64,000 nucleotides of DNA. Source: Anthopleura xanthogrammica (Eukaryota > Cnidaria > Anthozoa > Actiniaria > Actiniidae). Made by a program: the position numbers and the translations under genes. This document shows, in pieces, positions 49,501 to 60,967 of this stretch. A model generated the notes under the pieces. The model made no database searches. It had not been told where the DNA came from and was given only the letters and a program-made list of their open reading frames with translations. The first letter of the stretch is position 1. Every line of letters starts with the position of its first letter. The DNA lies in NCBI GenBank assembly GCA_964019055.1, contig OZ025219.1, positions 7,152,388 through 7,216,387 on the forward strand, written 5' to 3'.

Positions 49501-52500
49501 CTTACGATTAAAAGTGGAAATGGAACATAGAATCACTAAAGATAGGATTTCCCCAAGGTTTATCACTGGGACCCAAACTTAGGCTAGGAAATGGGACTGA
49601 GTTGACCACTTATAACCTGCGTAAATTATTAGAAGTCGGTGAAGGATATTCTATTTTGATATTATTATCATTATATGTCATCGTCATCATATTTAGCATT
49701 AACACTATAGTAGCTCTAACGTCACCAATGCAACATCGTTAGCTATCATCATCTTCATCATCATCATCATCATCATCATGCTGTTATCAAATGATTAGGT
49801 TCTACCGTTGGTTTCGTCTAGCAGTGAGCTTCAAAAAACATTTCACATAAATCAGTTCAAATTCTCGCTCAAAAGTGACCTAGCTGCGGTACAACGTACA
49901 TACAAAATATAAAATCAATTCTGTAACCTTTGTGGCTGAAACTTGAAACTGATTTGTCTGCATAACAACTTGGAAAGTATTGGAAGGGAACTGTTTCGCA
50001 ATATTATTTCAAGGCGTATGTTGGTACCACGCTAACTTTTCCGAGACGATTTGATCAAAATGTAGTAGGGGTCACCGTGGGTATTGTGCTGAAACGCCCT
50101 GGTATGTGATAACATTGTAGTACTTGAATCTTTAGCACAAGCCATTGTTGAAAGACATAATACCGTCAAACCTAGAGACATGCATGGTTTTTGATCTTCT
50201 TTGGCCTTCGCCCACTGATTAGCGTAAAGACGATATATACCTTGTGTTATTTAACGAGAAGTATTTTAAATACACCAAGAAAAGCTTGCCTCACTTAATT
50301 TAGTAATACAATTCGATTTATGATATTAAAAAAGAAAAACCAGTGCCTTAACAAAGATAAACTATGGAATTTCGATTCCCGTGAATGATTCGTGCTTATA
50401 GTATATTCAGCACCAGCCACGGAGGAGCCAAATGGCGACGACTTGACACGACCTTATAATTAAGATGTTTAAAAAAGACAATCCTTAAAGTAATAGTTTT
50501 TCCTTGTCTTATATCCGATAATGTTTCAGTTTCTAAGGAGGCGTCGACGTCTTAGACTGGCAATGTGATGGTGCCTTTTCTATCACTGCGCTTTCTACGT
50601 ATACGTAATACTCCCCGTTTCGAGTTCTCTTTTACGCTGTGTTAGCCTCAAAACCGTGTAATATATTCTTTTATTCAGTAACAGCCCGAGGAAATTCAAG
50701 AGATCTGTGTGTAAAGAAGACAATAAAACTACTTTGAAATTTCACGAGTTTTATCTAAATTTCTGCATAATTTACGCACAATTGAGGCTAACACAGCGTA
50801 AAAGAGAACTCGAAACGGGAGTATTTAGAATAATATTCCAAAAGATGCAGCTCTTCCCTGCATCATTGAGTAGCAGCTATGGAAATTTCGGAAGTTCCAA
50901 ACAAAAATTTGAACGCCAATTTTCAACCTCTTTTCCCTGCAAACATTGCCTCCTTTTTACTTCTTCTTTTCTTTTCCTTTCTTTCTTTCTTTTTTTCTTT
51001 CCTTCTTTATTCTTTCTTTTTCTTTCCTTTGGGGGGTTGGTAGGGTTAAGAGGAGACTCAGCTCGCATGGTACAATTTAACCTCTTTTGACAGACAGTTT
51101 CTTTGTTGCAAGCCATCACATTAAGTGTAAGATTCTCTTCCTTTCATAATGCACCAAAAATATTTTTTTTAAATGCTTTGCTTTCCTCGCATCAGAATAT
51201 ATTGCGTGTATGAACAGCTTGCTTTGTTTCATCACTGCTCTAGGTTGTGGTCTCATTCCATACTGCGACAAGTGCCTAGATTTCGACCGTTGTGTGAAGT
51301 GTCAAGATGGTTATATGTTCATGGAATACCCACACTATCCTCCCTCGAAGAGCGTGAGATGTACCAAGTTCTGTCCGAGAGGGTACAAGATTAAAACTAA
51401 AGGAGCCGGTCGTATGTGCGTCTTTAACAAGAAAGGTATATAAGCTAAACCAAAATATTCTGTAATTTTGGATATGAGTGGAGAAAAGGGCAGCATCTTA
51501 GCATGAGTTAGTTTCCCTGATTTCAAATAAACTCCAAGACAGCAGTGTCACTCAATAGGTCATCCTAGTTTCCTGATGCATACTTGTAAGTATGGCCACA
51601 CGCTTAATTTTATATGTCAATTTATTTTTAATCTTCTCTCTCCTCAGTCTGCATGGTCCCACATTGCTCAACTTGTCACCCCAGACGTATCAATAGCTGC
51701 AATAAATGTGCCACCGGCTTTTATTTACTGCGTACATCGGTGAGAGAAAATGCCAAATGTGTGCGAAGATGCCCTCGGTGGTCTCGTCGTACAGTACGGA
51801 TTGACGGAACACAGGAGTGTAAGCTACGTGGTACAGGTGAGGACACACGGGCTGTTATAGCTATAGTATTTCTACCTCCTTGGGGGAGGAAATAGGAAAC
51901 CCTAGGGGTACGTATATGTAGGGCAATATACACTAATCGGAAGTCTTGGGGGGTCAGTTGATCGTGAGTAGAAGCATTTTGGATAAAACAAAATTAAGAC
52001 CCAAAGTACACCAAATTTTTCTCAATCAACGGATTCATTAGAGTGCTTTCGGGGCAAAGAAAGTTGAACTGTAGCTGAAAATTCGACTGCAGAAATTTGA
52101 TTTGATTTGATTTGCTATAGTAAGAAGTGCTGTTTTTAAGTTTAATTAAAATCCCTGCATGTGCAGATTTAATAATTCTATGTGAAATATTAGTTAAGTC
52201 TAATATGATAATTCTAACTGAAAAAATATATACCTGCAAAGATAATAATAATAATATTTATTTAAATAATAATTTATTAAAATTATAATTGATAACAAGA
52301 TCAAAGTACTTTTTTTAAAGAAAGAAAGTCCTTGGTTGTAAAGTGTTCTCTTTTACGGAGTCCTCAAACATGGCTGGCATAAACTTCACAATTTGCTGAA
52401 TTTACTGATAAAGTAACACAGAAAAATGAATTTTATCTAGACCTTTCTAGATTGAATTAGAATTTAGAAGTTGATTTTTGTGGAGGGAGGAAAACCGAGG

Positions 52501-55500
52501 AGAACCCGGAGAAAAACCCTCGAAGCACAGGAGAGAACCAACAAACAACTCTACTCACATACGACACTGAGTCCGCCGTGACTCGAACCCGGATTGCTTT
52601 GAGAGGCGAATGCTCTCACCGCATCGCCACCCGTGCTTCCCCATATCCTTTACTTTTGGAAATTTTCAGTGCAACCAGAGAATAAAAACTGCGCATCATT
52701 CATAACCAGAAAACTTCTAATCACTGTTACTTTAGAAAAAAAGAATATTTTTTCCTTTTTAATCCAGAGTGCCGAACAAGAGTTCCAAACTGTGATCTTT
52801 GTCTGGATAAAATGTGGTGCAGAAAGTGCAAGAAAGGATACTTGACATTTTTTAATAAGTGCGTATTTTCTTCAAGTCTATAGTAATTTCCCATTGTTCT
52901 CATCACGATTATTTCCTTCCGTTTCTCTTTTTTTCTTTCTGTCTTTGTTTCTTTGTTTGTTTGTCCCCTCTTTTCGTTCATTCCTTCCTTCCTTCTTTTT
53001 TCCTATCTCCTTCTCTCTCTCTCTTCTTTCCATTGTTTTTACGGTTTACATTAACGAATTATATCATTAAGTTTTCACGTGACATCAAAGCGGCCATATT
53101 GCAGGTGTACCAAAATAATACGTTCTCTATCCTCCGAAAATTGAACTCTATTTTTATTTAAAAAAACCTGTTCTTTGGTACACCAATATGGCTGTCTTGA
53201 ACGTGAGTGAAAACGATCCATCGGGGAATCTGAACAAATTTGCTACAATGAAAACCCAAGGAGGTTGTTGTGGTCCTTATAATACTTTTCATACCGGATG
53301 TGTGGTTTTTTAAAAAAATTTTTCCAAGCCAAATTGGGGCTACAATTACATCTGGCTGTTAACGTTACATACCATTAAATATCTCAACATTAATAATTGA
53401 GATTACACGGTTATTAACTAATTACAATGTTATTTCCCCTATTAACTATCTGCAACCATTTAACAAGTTATTCCATTAATGCAGGTCAAACCTTACAATG
53501 GACTGTGTGGTAAAATGTCCATCCAAGTATGCTGAGGTCAAATCCGAGTATTTTGGACAATATTGTCAAAAACAGGAGCAAAAAAAAGGTCGGTAATCAC
53601 TGCGTGAAAAATATCAGTATTATATCAAAAAATCTTGTATCGTAGAACATAAAGTTATCGATAAATGACATTATCATATGACCGTATTTCACTGTACGCG
53701 TGATTCTAAAAAAAACCTTTGGGGAAAATGTCGTCAGCAAAAAAAGTACGCTTTTCCGAAAAGTGTAATAACTTCCCGTTCGGACTCGCCGTTCGGACTC
53801 GCTGCCGTCAATCATGTAAAAACTACGCATTTTGATTCGCATTTATTAAAAACGCTTTGAAATCGATTTTTTATATGTGGTCATATGATAAAATGCTTAT
53901 TGACTGAGTTAGGGTCGGTCCGAACGGGAAAATATTTGGCTCTCGGTCCTTGGCACGGAACTCGCTGCGCTCGTTCCGTACTTCAGGACCTCGAGCCAAA
54001 TATTTTCCCGTTCGGACCTCCCACTCAGTCAATAAGTACATAATATTTTTCCTGTTGCGCGTTTAGTTTCATATTTATACGTTTTGTTTTTTGCTTCGGT
54101 TTGTCATAGACCTTTTTTTAGCTTACAGGGAAATATATTAGCAAAAATGTTTTCCCATTTCAGACCACGTGTCATTCTTTTGGGAATAAAATTCTTTGCT
54201 TGAGTTGTATCCATATATGTCTTCTCATGCGCAACCGTTAAACAAAGAAATGATACTCTAGGGAATGACACGTGATCTGAAATAGTAAATCATTACGAAC
54301 GCGCTAAAAAGGTCTATTCGACTTGGTCGACTTCCGCTAAGGCTGCTTTAGATATTTCAACTGTCAATTTTTTTTAAGACTTTGTGTTAAGAAAGGTTTT
54401 CTTAAAATATTTAATATAGCCCTCATTTCATTGGGTTTTTTTTGGATTCTGTCTGTTGTAGGCTATAGCACAAGACTAATGCAGAGATATTTAGCTTGTA
54501 TTTAGACGCATGTGAATTTTCTTAAAGTAATTATAATCTAATAGACTTGCAAATGACTGTGAAGAGTTCATGTCAGCAGACATCTGGCATCGAGTTTGAA
54601 AATCGTGAGAAAAAATTTGTGAGCTAAAGATTTTTTGGAGTCCAAGTAATGTTATAAGCTCACTAAGTGATTGCATTCAACGATAGTCTGTTTTTCTTTG
54701 GGCTTTTCTTGTATCTCATGCATTTTCAACTTCTTGGTAACATGGCGGCCATTCCCACAGGGAGCACAATTTAGATAAAAGTGAAAGGTGAAAATAAAAT
54801 CGGAAAAAAATCGACCTTAATTTTTTTAATTGAAGGTCAATAAAATGTCCTCTATAATACGAACGAGCAAAAAAATTCGTAAAAAAATGTTCTAGAATAT
54901 TTTTTTCGTGCGCGCCTTTTTTTCCTCTATATTAAATTCCCTTATATGGTATCCTATAGGTGGATTTGTGTCAATAGACTTTAAAATAGCTTCCCATAAA
55001 AATGGTTATCGTGTGAGTAGGAAACATACGGTACTGACTTACAGTACGTAAGTACGCGCCACGACATGCCGTAACATTGAAATGGCTTCTCGTTGTTTTC
55101 ATGCGGATCATCCAATCAAAACACGTAGTTAAGCGGTAAAGGCGTAGACACACGCTGCAACATTGTGCGAAATATTGAAGGCAATTTTGCTAAAGTAGGA
55201 CCGTTTTCTACTTCAGCAACATTGCGTGCAACAATTTGCGTCGTGTGACATGGCTCGCAACATCCATCGCCGGCGACAGTCCGGCTACAGTTAGGCTACG
55301 AATTTGCTTTAGTCGTTTCCCAGTCATACGAAAACGGTTCTAGTGTATAACAGTGTTAAATCTTAAAATCTTACGATGAAGCAAAAGTAGTTAAAAACTG
55401 AAAGTGATGTTAACAGTACGTTGTCTTCCATCCTTAGTATGTCGAGCTATTTCAAACTGCAAGTACTGTCCAAATAACGTCAGTTGTAAAAGCTGCTCGA

Positions 55501-57754
55501 AGAGCTACTTGAAAATCAAGATGTCGTTGTTCGCTGAGACCGAGTGTGTTTCAGCTTGTCCGAGGGGATTTAGAAAGATGAGGAAAAGGTGCATCCCTTT
55601 GAAAGGACGTAAGTCAGTATTTTTATTAATAAATGGTATATAGCACATAACATTCAGTAGCTAAAAAGTTAACATGTGGCCCTGGAATTTTGAAGTTTTA
55701 ACTAAATTTTATTTATTTTTAATTTTTTAAATTAAAAAAAAAAAAAAATGTTAAATTTTACGGAAGGAGCAAAAAAACGCTCGAAGCACAGGAGAGAACC
55801 AACAAACAACAACACTCTACTCACATATCATTGTAAGTTTGTGGATCAAACCCGTAACCACAGCGGTGAGAGCAAGAGCATTAGCATCGCACTTCACCCG
55901 TGCATGCTTCCCTTGTAAATCCATGTATGTAACTCAGAAAATTATGACTTTCAATCTGTTCGAAGATCGAAGCCATGACTAATGTACATTCAATGTTGAC
56001 TGTGTTTCCCTTCTGACATGCACGCAGGTGGATGTGAAGATGAGTTTTGTAGCATATGCAAGCCAGGCCTATATCGTGTTACGAGAAGGCTATGCCGTAA
56101 GCGATGCCCAAAAGGACACTACACTGTTGGAACAGTGCGAAAATTATGCTTGAGTAAGTAAGGTTTTTTTTTTAAATATCTGACTCCTTTCTTTCGCGGT
56201 TGTTGTACCACAACTCAATACGTACAATTACATTGCGACTCGCCAATGAATCGTGTTGAACTGAAAGGTAGACATCAAATTAGACCTTTTTGCTTTACCA
56301 TTTTTTTCGACTTCGTGCACTGGAATTTGAACATCTTTAAAATTTGAACAAAACATGCTTGTATTTCATTGTTGTTGAACAATTATAGTTGTACATGCTT
56401 TCGACATACACAAATGTTGTACATTGGTATGGCCCGACTCGTTGTTAATTACAAATCTGCTGTTCCCTCTGTCAACTGTATGGTCTCGAGTGCTACGCAA
56501 GGGCAGAAAAAAACCACAAGTAAACAGCGCTCTTATCTCTCGGCTGGAACGTACGCAAAGGCGCGCAACTAAATACATACTTAAGCTACCGTTTCAGTGT
56601 TCTGTCAGCTACTCCTCTAGATTACAGTCTCTTAATCTTTTACCAATTTGCTACTGGCACGAGTTCTTAGATATGGTTTTTTTCTTCAAAGTAGTTAATG
56701 GCCTGGTAACAGTTAACCAGTCCATCTTACCTCGCATTTACTGTCCTACTAGACAAACCAGGTCTAGCAGTAACTCCAATATCATTAAGTATGTACCACC
56801 AAAGTGTAAATCTTCTACTTATCAACATTCCTTTACTGTAAGAACAATTAGAATCTGGAACACTCTCGCTGAAGAACTGAACCTTAATATGGTAAATTTA
56901 AGATCATTCAAAGCTCTAATGTTTAACTACTATTTCAAATCATTGCAAGCTATTTACGACCCTGAAAATCCTAGAACCTTTAAAACTGTTTGTCCGAAGT
57001 GCAATACCTCGCGTAGCCTTACACTGCCCTTAACCTGCTGCTACTGATTTTATAGTTTCAGTATATGTTTTTTAGTGATAGTACGGGCCCGCAGTAATTG
57101 GCCTACCACGGCTGTTGCGGTTACCCTGCCTTACATTGTTTTTGTTGTGTTTTGTTGTTGTACATAATTAGTTATTTGGCGAAGCTAATAAAATAAAAAT
57201 AAAAAAATAAAAATAACAGCTTTTATCGTTCGAATTATTTTTTCCGTATTTTTGATTGGCCGAGAGAACTGCAAATAACTGCCTACAAATAATGGTCTGC
57301 TCATGCGCATTACGGTGTAAAGCCGTTTTGCTGCAAATAATGGTCTGCTCATGCGCAGTAACGTTACATTTGCTTGCTTTCCCGACCTGTCAGAAAATGA
57401 CTTGGCATGTTTGATAGGGAACAAAAACAGCCAAAACACAAAAAAATAATTATCGGTTATCACAAAATATAGTGATTTTCGGCATCGGCAAATAATTGTT
57501 TGCTCGCCACTAACAATTCACAATATCAGTGATTTTGCTCAACCTCGTCCAACAACTGCTTATTGTATCTCTTTTCTACAGAATGTCCACGTGGATGTCA
57601 GAAGTGCATCAGTCTGCATCACTGCTTGAAATGCACCAAAGGTTTTGCAAGGTTAACAAATAAGGATGGGACGGTATGTATGTCCCGATGTCCACCCGGC
57701 TATAAGAAAATCCTAAACAGACGGCGCCTTAGGGTTTGTAAGCCCCTCAAATAA
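46585..57754 (+). CDS. Secreted multi-FU (R-spondin/furin-like cysteine-rich repeat) protein, complete, eight exons
   Basis: Exons 46585-46702, 51244-51435, 51648-51836, 52768-52858, 53485-53588, 55438-55608, 56028-56153 and 57582-57754 join in frame to 387 aa. Residues 1 to about 22 are a signal peptide (MERTFICMVLILGSVIG). RHKR at 32-35 is a furin-type cleavage site. The rest is about six cysteine-rich modules of the FU type: C-x2-C spacing as in CDKCLDFDRCVKC, then a CPRGY/CPPGY motif. This is the fold of R-spondin FU1/FU2 and of furin-like receptors. No thrombospondin-1 domain or basic tail is present, unlike R-spondins, and no membrane segment is seen after the signal. Most introns are phase 1, so each exon is a symmetrical module; only the third module is split, by a phase-2 intron. 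A 5' UTR segment may begin after the acceptor GCCTTTTAG at 46480. By analogy it could bind LGR or ZNRF3-type receptors, but that is inference. Naming it R-spondin would overreach. Confidence 0.88.
49433..49590. repeat. Tandem duplication, unit about 80 bp
   Basis: ATTAAAAGTGGAAATTGAAC, ATAGAATCA and TTTCCCCAAGGTTCATCACT occur twice in direct order with few differences. It lies in intron 1 of the FU-repeat gene. A short (ATC)n follows at 49750-49780. Confidence 0.85.
50609..50824. repeat. MITE with near-perfect 40-bp arms
   Basis: TACTCCCCGTTTCGAGTTCT plus CTTTTACGCTGTGTTAGCCT on the left is inverted as AGGCTAACACAGCGTAAAAG plus AGAACTCGAAACGGGAGTA at the right. The centre is unrelated. It lies in intron 1 of the FU-repeat gene. 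Confidence 0.92.
52478..52641 (-). repeat. tRNA-derived SINE, copy 3
   Basis: Minus-strand copy with GGGAGGAAAACCGAGGAGAA, CCAACAAACAACTCTACTCA and a B-box whose reverse complement is AATCCGGGTTCGAGTC. It lies in intron 3 of the FU-repeat gene. Confidence 0.75.
53072..53212. repeat. Foldback element with GTTTTCACGTGACATC ends
   Basis: AAGTTTTCACGTGACATCAA, GCGGCCATATTG and GGTGTACCA are inverted at the right as TGGTACACCAATATGGCTGT ending GAGTGAAAAC. It lies in intron 4 of the FU-repeat gene. Confidence 0.85.
53745..54042. repeat. Palindromic GTTCGGACxxGCC / GGGAAAATATTTGGCTC element
   Basis: TATTGACTGAGTTAGGGTCG, GTCCGAACGGGAAAATATTT and GGCACGGAA pair with TTCCGTAC, AAATATTTTCCCGTTCGGAC and CACTCAGTCAATA. 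A GTTCGGACTCGC duplicate lies just upstream. It lies in intron 5 of the FU-repeat gene. Confidence 0.82.
54105..54317. repeat. MITE family B, copy 5
   Basis: ATAGACCTTTTTTTAGCTTA and the right end AAAAAGGTCTATTCG frame the family arms CATTTCAGACCACGTGTCAT and GACACGTGATCTGAAAT. It lies in intron 5 of the FU-repeat gene. Confidence 0.82.
54750..54985. repeat. Dispersed segment shared with the annexin 5' array
   Basis: Colinear with 15445-15670 of the array: CACAGGGAGCACAATTTAGA, AAAATAAAATCGG, AATGTCCTCTATAATACGAA and TGGATTTGTGTCAATA. It matches array copy 1 (GCACAATTTAG) rather than copies 2 and 3. It lies in intron 5 of the FU-repeat gene, so this part of the array is a mobile or dispersed repeat. 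Confidence 0.85.
55145..55275. repeat. MITE family D, copy 2 (inverted)
   Basis: GCTAAAGTAGGACCGTTTTC, TACTTCAGCAACATTGCGTG and CGTCGTGTGACATGGCTCGC are the reverse complement of blocks at 1716-1842. Confidence 0.75.
55755..55915 (-). repeat. tRNA-derived SINE, copy 4
   Basis: CGAAGCACAGGAGAGAACCA, ACTCTACTCACAT and a diverged B-box region (GGATCAAACCCGTAACCAC) match the other copies. It lies in intron 6 of the FU-repeat gene. Confidence 0.7.
56395..57217 (+). mobile_element. 5'-truncated non-LTR retrotransposon (LINE), 3' end of the reverse transcriptase ORF
   Basis: An open frame of about 207 codons (56424-57047) resembles the C-terminal end of CR1/L2-like LINE ORF2 proteins: LERTQRRATKYILKLPF, then SLNLLPICYWHEFLDMVFFF, TRQTRSSSN, a RTIRIWNTL motif and a Cys-rich end CPKCNTSRS. 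The reverse transcriptase catalytic region is absent, so it cannot be autonomous. The 3' end is marked by AATAAAATAAAAATAAAA at 57186-57217. It lies in intron 7 of the FU-repeat gene, in the same orientation. Exact clade is uncertain. Confidence 0.82.
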
Positions 57755-57984
57755 ACTCTTGCTAAGATGGCAGACTATCTTAATTCGACTATGTTGATTC
57801 CTATTTTAATATTTTATCCGGCGGCGAACCCTGGAACATATCCTCTTTTAAAATTACTTCTTGTATTTTTAGATGCTTAGTTTGTTCACTACGCACTTAT
57901 TAAGAGAAAAATATATGCATGCCCTTGGTGGGACTTGATACCACGTCTTCGGTATTCGAGCTATAGCCCGATGTGTTAACCACT

Positions 57985-58225
57985 ACATTAGAAAGTTTAA
58001 GATTCGTGTTTTTTTTTCTCCCGCAAACGGCAAACGTGACCAAGTTTTCTTCGTTTTCCTGTATTTCACTTTACCTTTTGCAAACTTTCTTAACAAAAAG
58101 AAATATTCTTTTGTTTATCTACGACTTGGAGATTTTGGTGATTCCTTTTTACTAATTTCAAATAACTTTTCACTGGTCAACTGACGTTTCACGTTTGCCG
58201 TAAACGGGATTCTTAAACTCTCTAT
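57985..58225. repeat. Foldback element with CGGCAAACGTGA arms
   Basis: AGAAAGTTTAAGATTCGTG and CGCAAACGGCAAACGTGACC on the left pair with TTTCACGTTTGCCGTAAACG and GGATTCTTAAACTCTCT at the right. Confidence 0.78.
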
Positions 58226-58329
58226 TACAACAAATATCGCGGACCGGGGATCCCCACGGTTGCTTTATTCCATGGTCCGGGTTCGTTGCCAACGTGATTG
58301 GTGCTTTTAGCTAGTGTAGTGGTTGTACT

Positions 58330-58880
58330 TATAGAGGTTGTTTCAGGGTTCAATATGAGTGTGAGTAAGTCATGCCCTGACTTTGATCAGCCCAGAGGTT
58401 GTTTCAGGGTTCAATATGAGTGTGAGTAAGTCATGCCCTGACTTTGATCAACCCAGAGGTTATTTCAGGGTTCGATCTGTGAGTTAGCCATGCCCTGACT
58501 TAGATCAGCCCAGAGGTTGTTTCAGGGTTCAATCTGTGAGTTAGCCATGCCTTGATTTAGATCAGCCCAGAGGTTGTTTCAGGATTCAATCTGTGAGTTA
58601 GTCGTGCCCTGACTTAGATCAGCCCAGAGTTTGTTTCAGGGTTCGATCTGTGTGTTAGCCATGGCCTGACTTAGATCAGCCCAGAGGTTGTTTCAGGGTT
58701 TGATCTGTGTGTTAGCCATCGCCTAAGTTAGATCAGCCCAGAGTTTGTTTCAGGGTTCGATCTGTGTGTTCAGTAGCCGTGCTCTGACTTAGATCAGCCC
58801 AGAGGTTGTTTCAGGGTTCGATCTGTGAGTTAGCCATGCCCTGACTTAGATCAGCCCAGAGGTTGTTTCAGAGTTCGATA
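58330..58880. repeat. 57-bp minisatellite, locus 2
   Basis: About ten units with the same AGCCCAGAGGTTGTTTCAGG and GATCTGTGAGTTAGCCATGC blocks as 31200-31870. The first units carry AATATGAGTGTGAGTAAG instead of the usual GATCTGTGAGTTAG. Several GAGTTTG variants are present. Confidence 0.93.
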
Positions 58881-59204
58881 AAATAAAACAATGAAGGTTA
58901 ATAGCGGCCTACGGAGTAAATTAACACGGTTGCTTCATTAAGGTACATTAAATGGTGTAAAAAAATATGTAAGAATAATAGAACAGGTCTCAGTAAACAA
59001 ATTGAGTGCTCCGGTTACCTAGGCAACAAAATGCAGAAAATGCTTAAAAGGTCCTTTTTAGAGGGCCACTAGTTTATTAGTTTTTAACTATTTCGCGTCA
59101 CCCTCTTTAAATAAAGAGATTATTATTATTACTATTATTAATCTAAAATAATATTATTGTTCTAAGAATTATATTCAAATGCAATGCTTCTTTTCGCGGA
59201 TCCC

Positions 59205-59425
59205 GCGGGTAGCCGCCATTTTGAATCGGCTGACCTTGAGTTGTAAGATTGCAACAGAAAGGCTTCACTAATACGCAAATACCTAGGACATTTCAATTCA
59301 TGAAGTGTAAAGGCGTGAGTCCAATTGCAAGCGACAAAAAGAAAAATAAAGGTGAAAAAGCCTTTTTTATTTTTCTGACTCTTGCGACTCAAGATCAGCC
59401 TCGAGAATCAAAATGGCGGCTCAAG
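59205..59425. repeat. Foldback element with GCCGCCATTTTGAATC arms
   Basis: AGCCGCCATTTTGAATCGGC plus TGACCTTGAGTTG on the left pairs with GCGACTCAAGATCAGCCTCG plus AATCAAAATGGCGGCT at the right. Confidence 0.75.
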
Positions 59426-59586
59426 AGAAGAAAAAATTATCACAGATTTCAAAAATCTAGTCACCGTCAAAGAAAAAAAAACCCAGCTTAGTCCCTGAAA
59501 TGTTTACAACATTTACTGAATAAATATTTGTCTTTGCGATGGATTTAAAATTATTTGTATGCGAGTTTGTTCAGTTACAAGAGTGG

Positions 59587-59850
59587 GGAGCACAGTTGGC
59601 GTAGCAGTAAGAGAGCTGGCCTCTCACTAATGCGACCCTAGTTCGAGCCCTGCCGCCGGGCTCGGTGTTGTATGTGAGTAGAGTTGTTTGTTGGTTTTCT
59701 CCTGTCCTTGGAAGATTTTTCTCCGGGTTCTCCGGTTTTCCTCCCTCCACAAAAATCTACTTCCAAATTCTAATTCGATCTATCGGTTGCCTTGGAATTG
59801 GGACCTTGACCCGTAAGGCTTTGCATCCACCTCAGTGTGGTAAAGTAATA
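59587..59850 (+). repeat. tRNA-derived SINE, most complete copy
   Basis: The head reads TGGCGTAGCAGTAAGAGAGC (A-box-like), then CTAGTTCGAGCCCTGCCGCC (B-box). The body has TGAGTAGAGTTGTTTGTTGG, TTCTCCGGGTTCTCCGGTTT and CAAAAATCTACTTCCAAATT, and the tail GTAATAATAATATAAT. Its body is the reverse complement of the minus-strand copies at 11890, 52478 and 55755. Confidence 0.85.
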
Positions 59851-60370
59851 ATAATATAATATATATAATAATGTCTTTATTGCTTACTATCAATAGACGT
59901 CACTTCCGGTAGTATCTCCGTTTTGACCGGCTTGGAGAATGTTGAAGGTTGTATGTGTATCTTGTTTTCTGGTTTCATGTTGTACAAATAGTCAGATAGA
60001 TAGTAAGCAATTGGGTCATTAATAAAGTTTACACTTTTTTCCAATTAGGCCCATGTACTAATGACTATACTTACAACTTCGTTCAGAATTTGACCTATAC
60101 GTAAACTAAACCAACATATCGTTAATTGAATAAACGCTAAAAAGTGAAACTGGAAGACGACAGAAGCGTTTATATTAATGAAGTCTAGACACAATGAGTT
60201 CTGTAGAAGGGTTTAAAAGATTTAGAAGAGTTTGTAGTTTTTCTTAATGAGATAAAATATATTCTAAATTTATGTTAGAAAAGTAAAAATTTGTTACATA
60301 TAAGATAGTTATGAAATAGCTAGTGTGAAGTGTGTGACGACACGAATGTATATAGATTTATTCGATTCCA

Positions 60371-60811
60371 GATCGCCTTGACACCGCTGCAGAACGCAAT
60401 GCGCATGCGCTAAAAATTATTTGTTTTGTGAACAAACCTTGCTACCATGGCGCGAAATTCAAAAAGCCGAAGCGAATAAAGCAAAGCCGAGCGAGAAATT
60501 TTCAGAGTAGCTACAGTGTCATATATAAAATAACATACTTTTTGCACCACATAGTTTTACGTTTGCACCAAAGGTGAAAATGAAGTTTAAAGTGGGTCGC
60601 GTGCAGCCGTCGAGTACTGCTATCGCTATTTTCTTGATGTTGTTTTTACGAGTGGTAGTGGTAGTAGATGGTTCAAACAAAACTAGTATATGCATGAGGG
60701 CTGAAAAAACAAGAACAGGAAGGGCTTGCCAAGGGAGACTTTACTCTGTGAATTCGGAGATATCGAAACTCGCGCATGCGCAGACGTTCTGCAGCGGTGT
60801 CGATCGCCTTA
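60371..60811. repeat. Foldback element with GACACCGCTGCAGAACG arms
   Basis: CGCCTTGACACCGCTGCAGA plus ACGCAATGCGCATGCGC on the left pairs with GCGCATGCGCAGACGTTCTG plus CAGCGGTGTCGATCG on the right, about 440 bp overall. Confidence 0.8.
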
Positions 60812-60967
60812 TGAATTCATGTGTTCCATATCGTTAATATCATAATGCCTCGTTCATGCAGTACACGATGTCGGCACAGAAATAATATAACATGATATTC
60901 ATGCAGTATACTAACTACGACACCCGCACGGTATAAAATGCACATGCATGCAGTAACTTAGACGTCC

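Larger units (their letters stand above)
57755..60967. other. Convergent intergenic DNA between the FU-repeat gene and the glycosyltransferase
   Basis: No coding gene recognised. It contains a tRNA-like stretch near 57918-57990 (-), a foldback at 57985-58225, the second 57-bp minisatellite (58330-58880), a foldback at 59205-59425, a SINE at 59587-59850 and a foldback at 60371-60811. An 87-codon frame at 60574-60837 lies within the last foldback and is not credible. Both flanking genes end towards this interval. Confidence 0.5.

Noticed and set aside
60574..60837. 87-codon frame with a hydrophobic start resembling a signal peptide
   Set aside because: It lies inside a foldback element and its end is the inverted arm, so it is repeat-derived.
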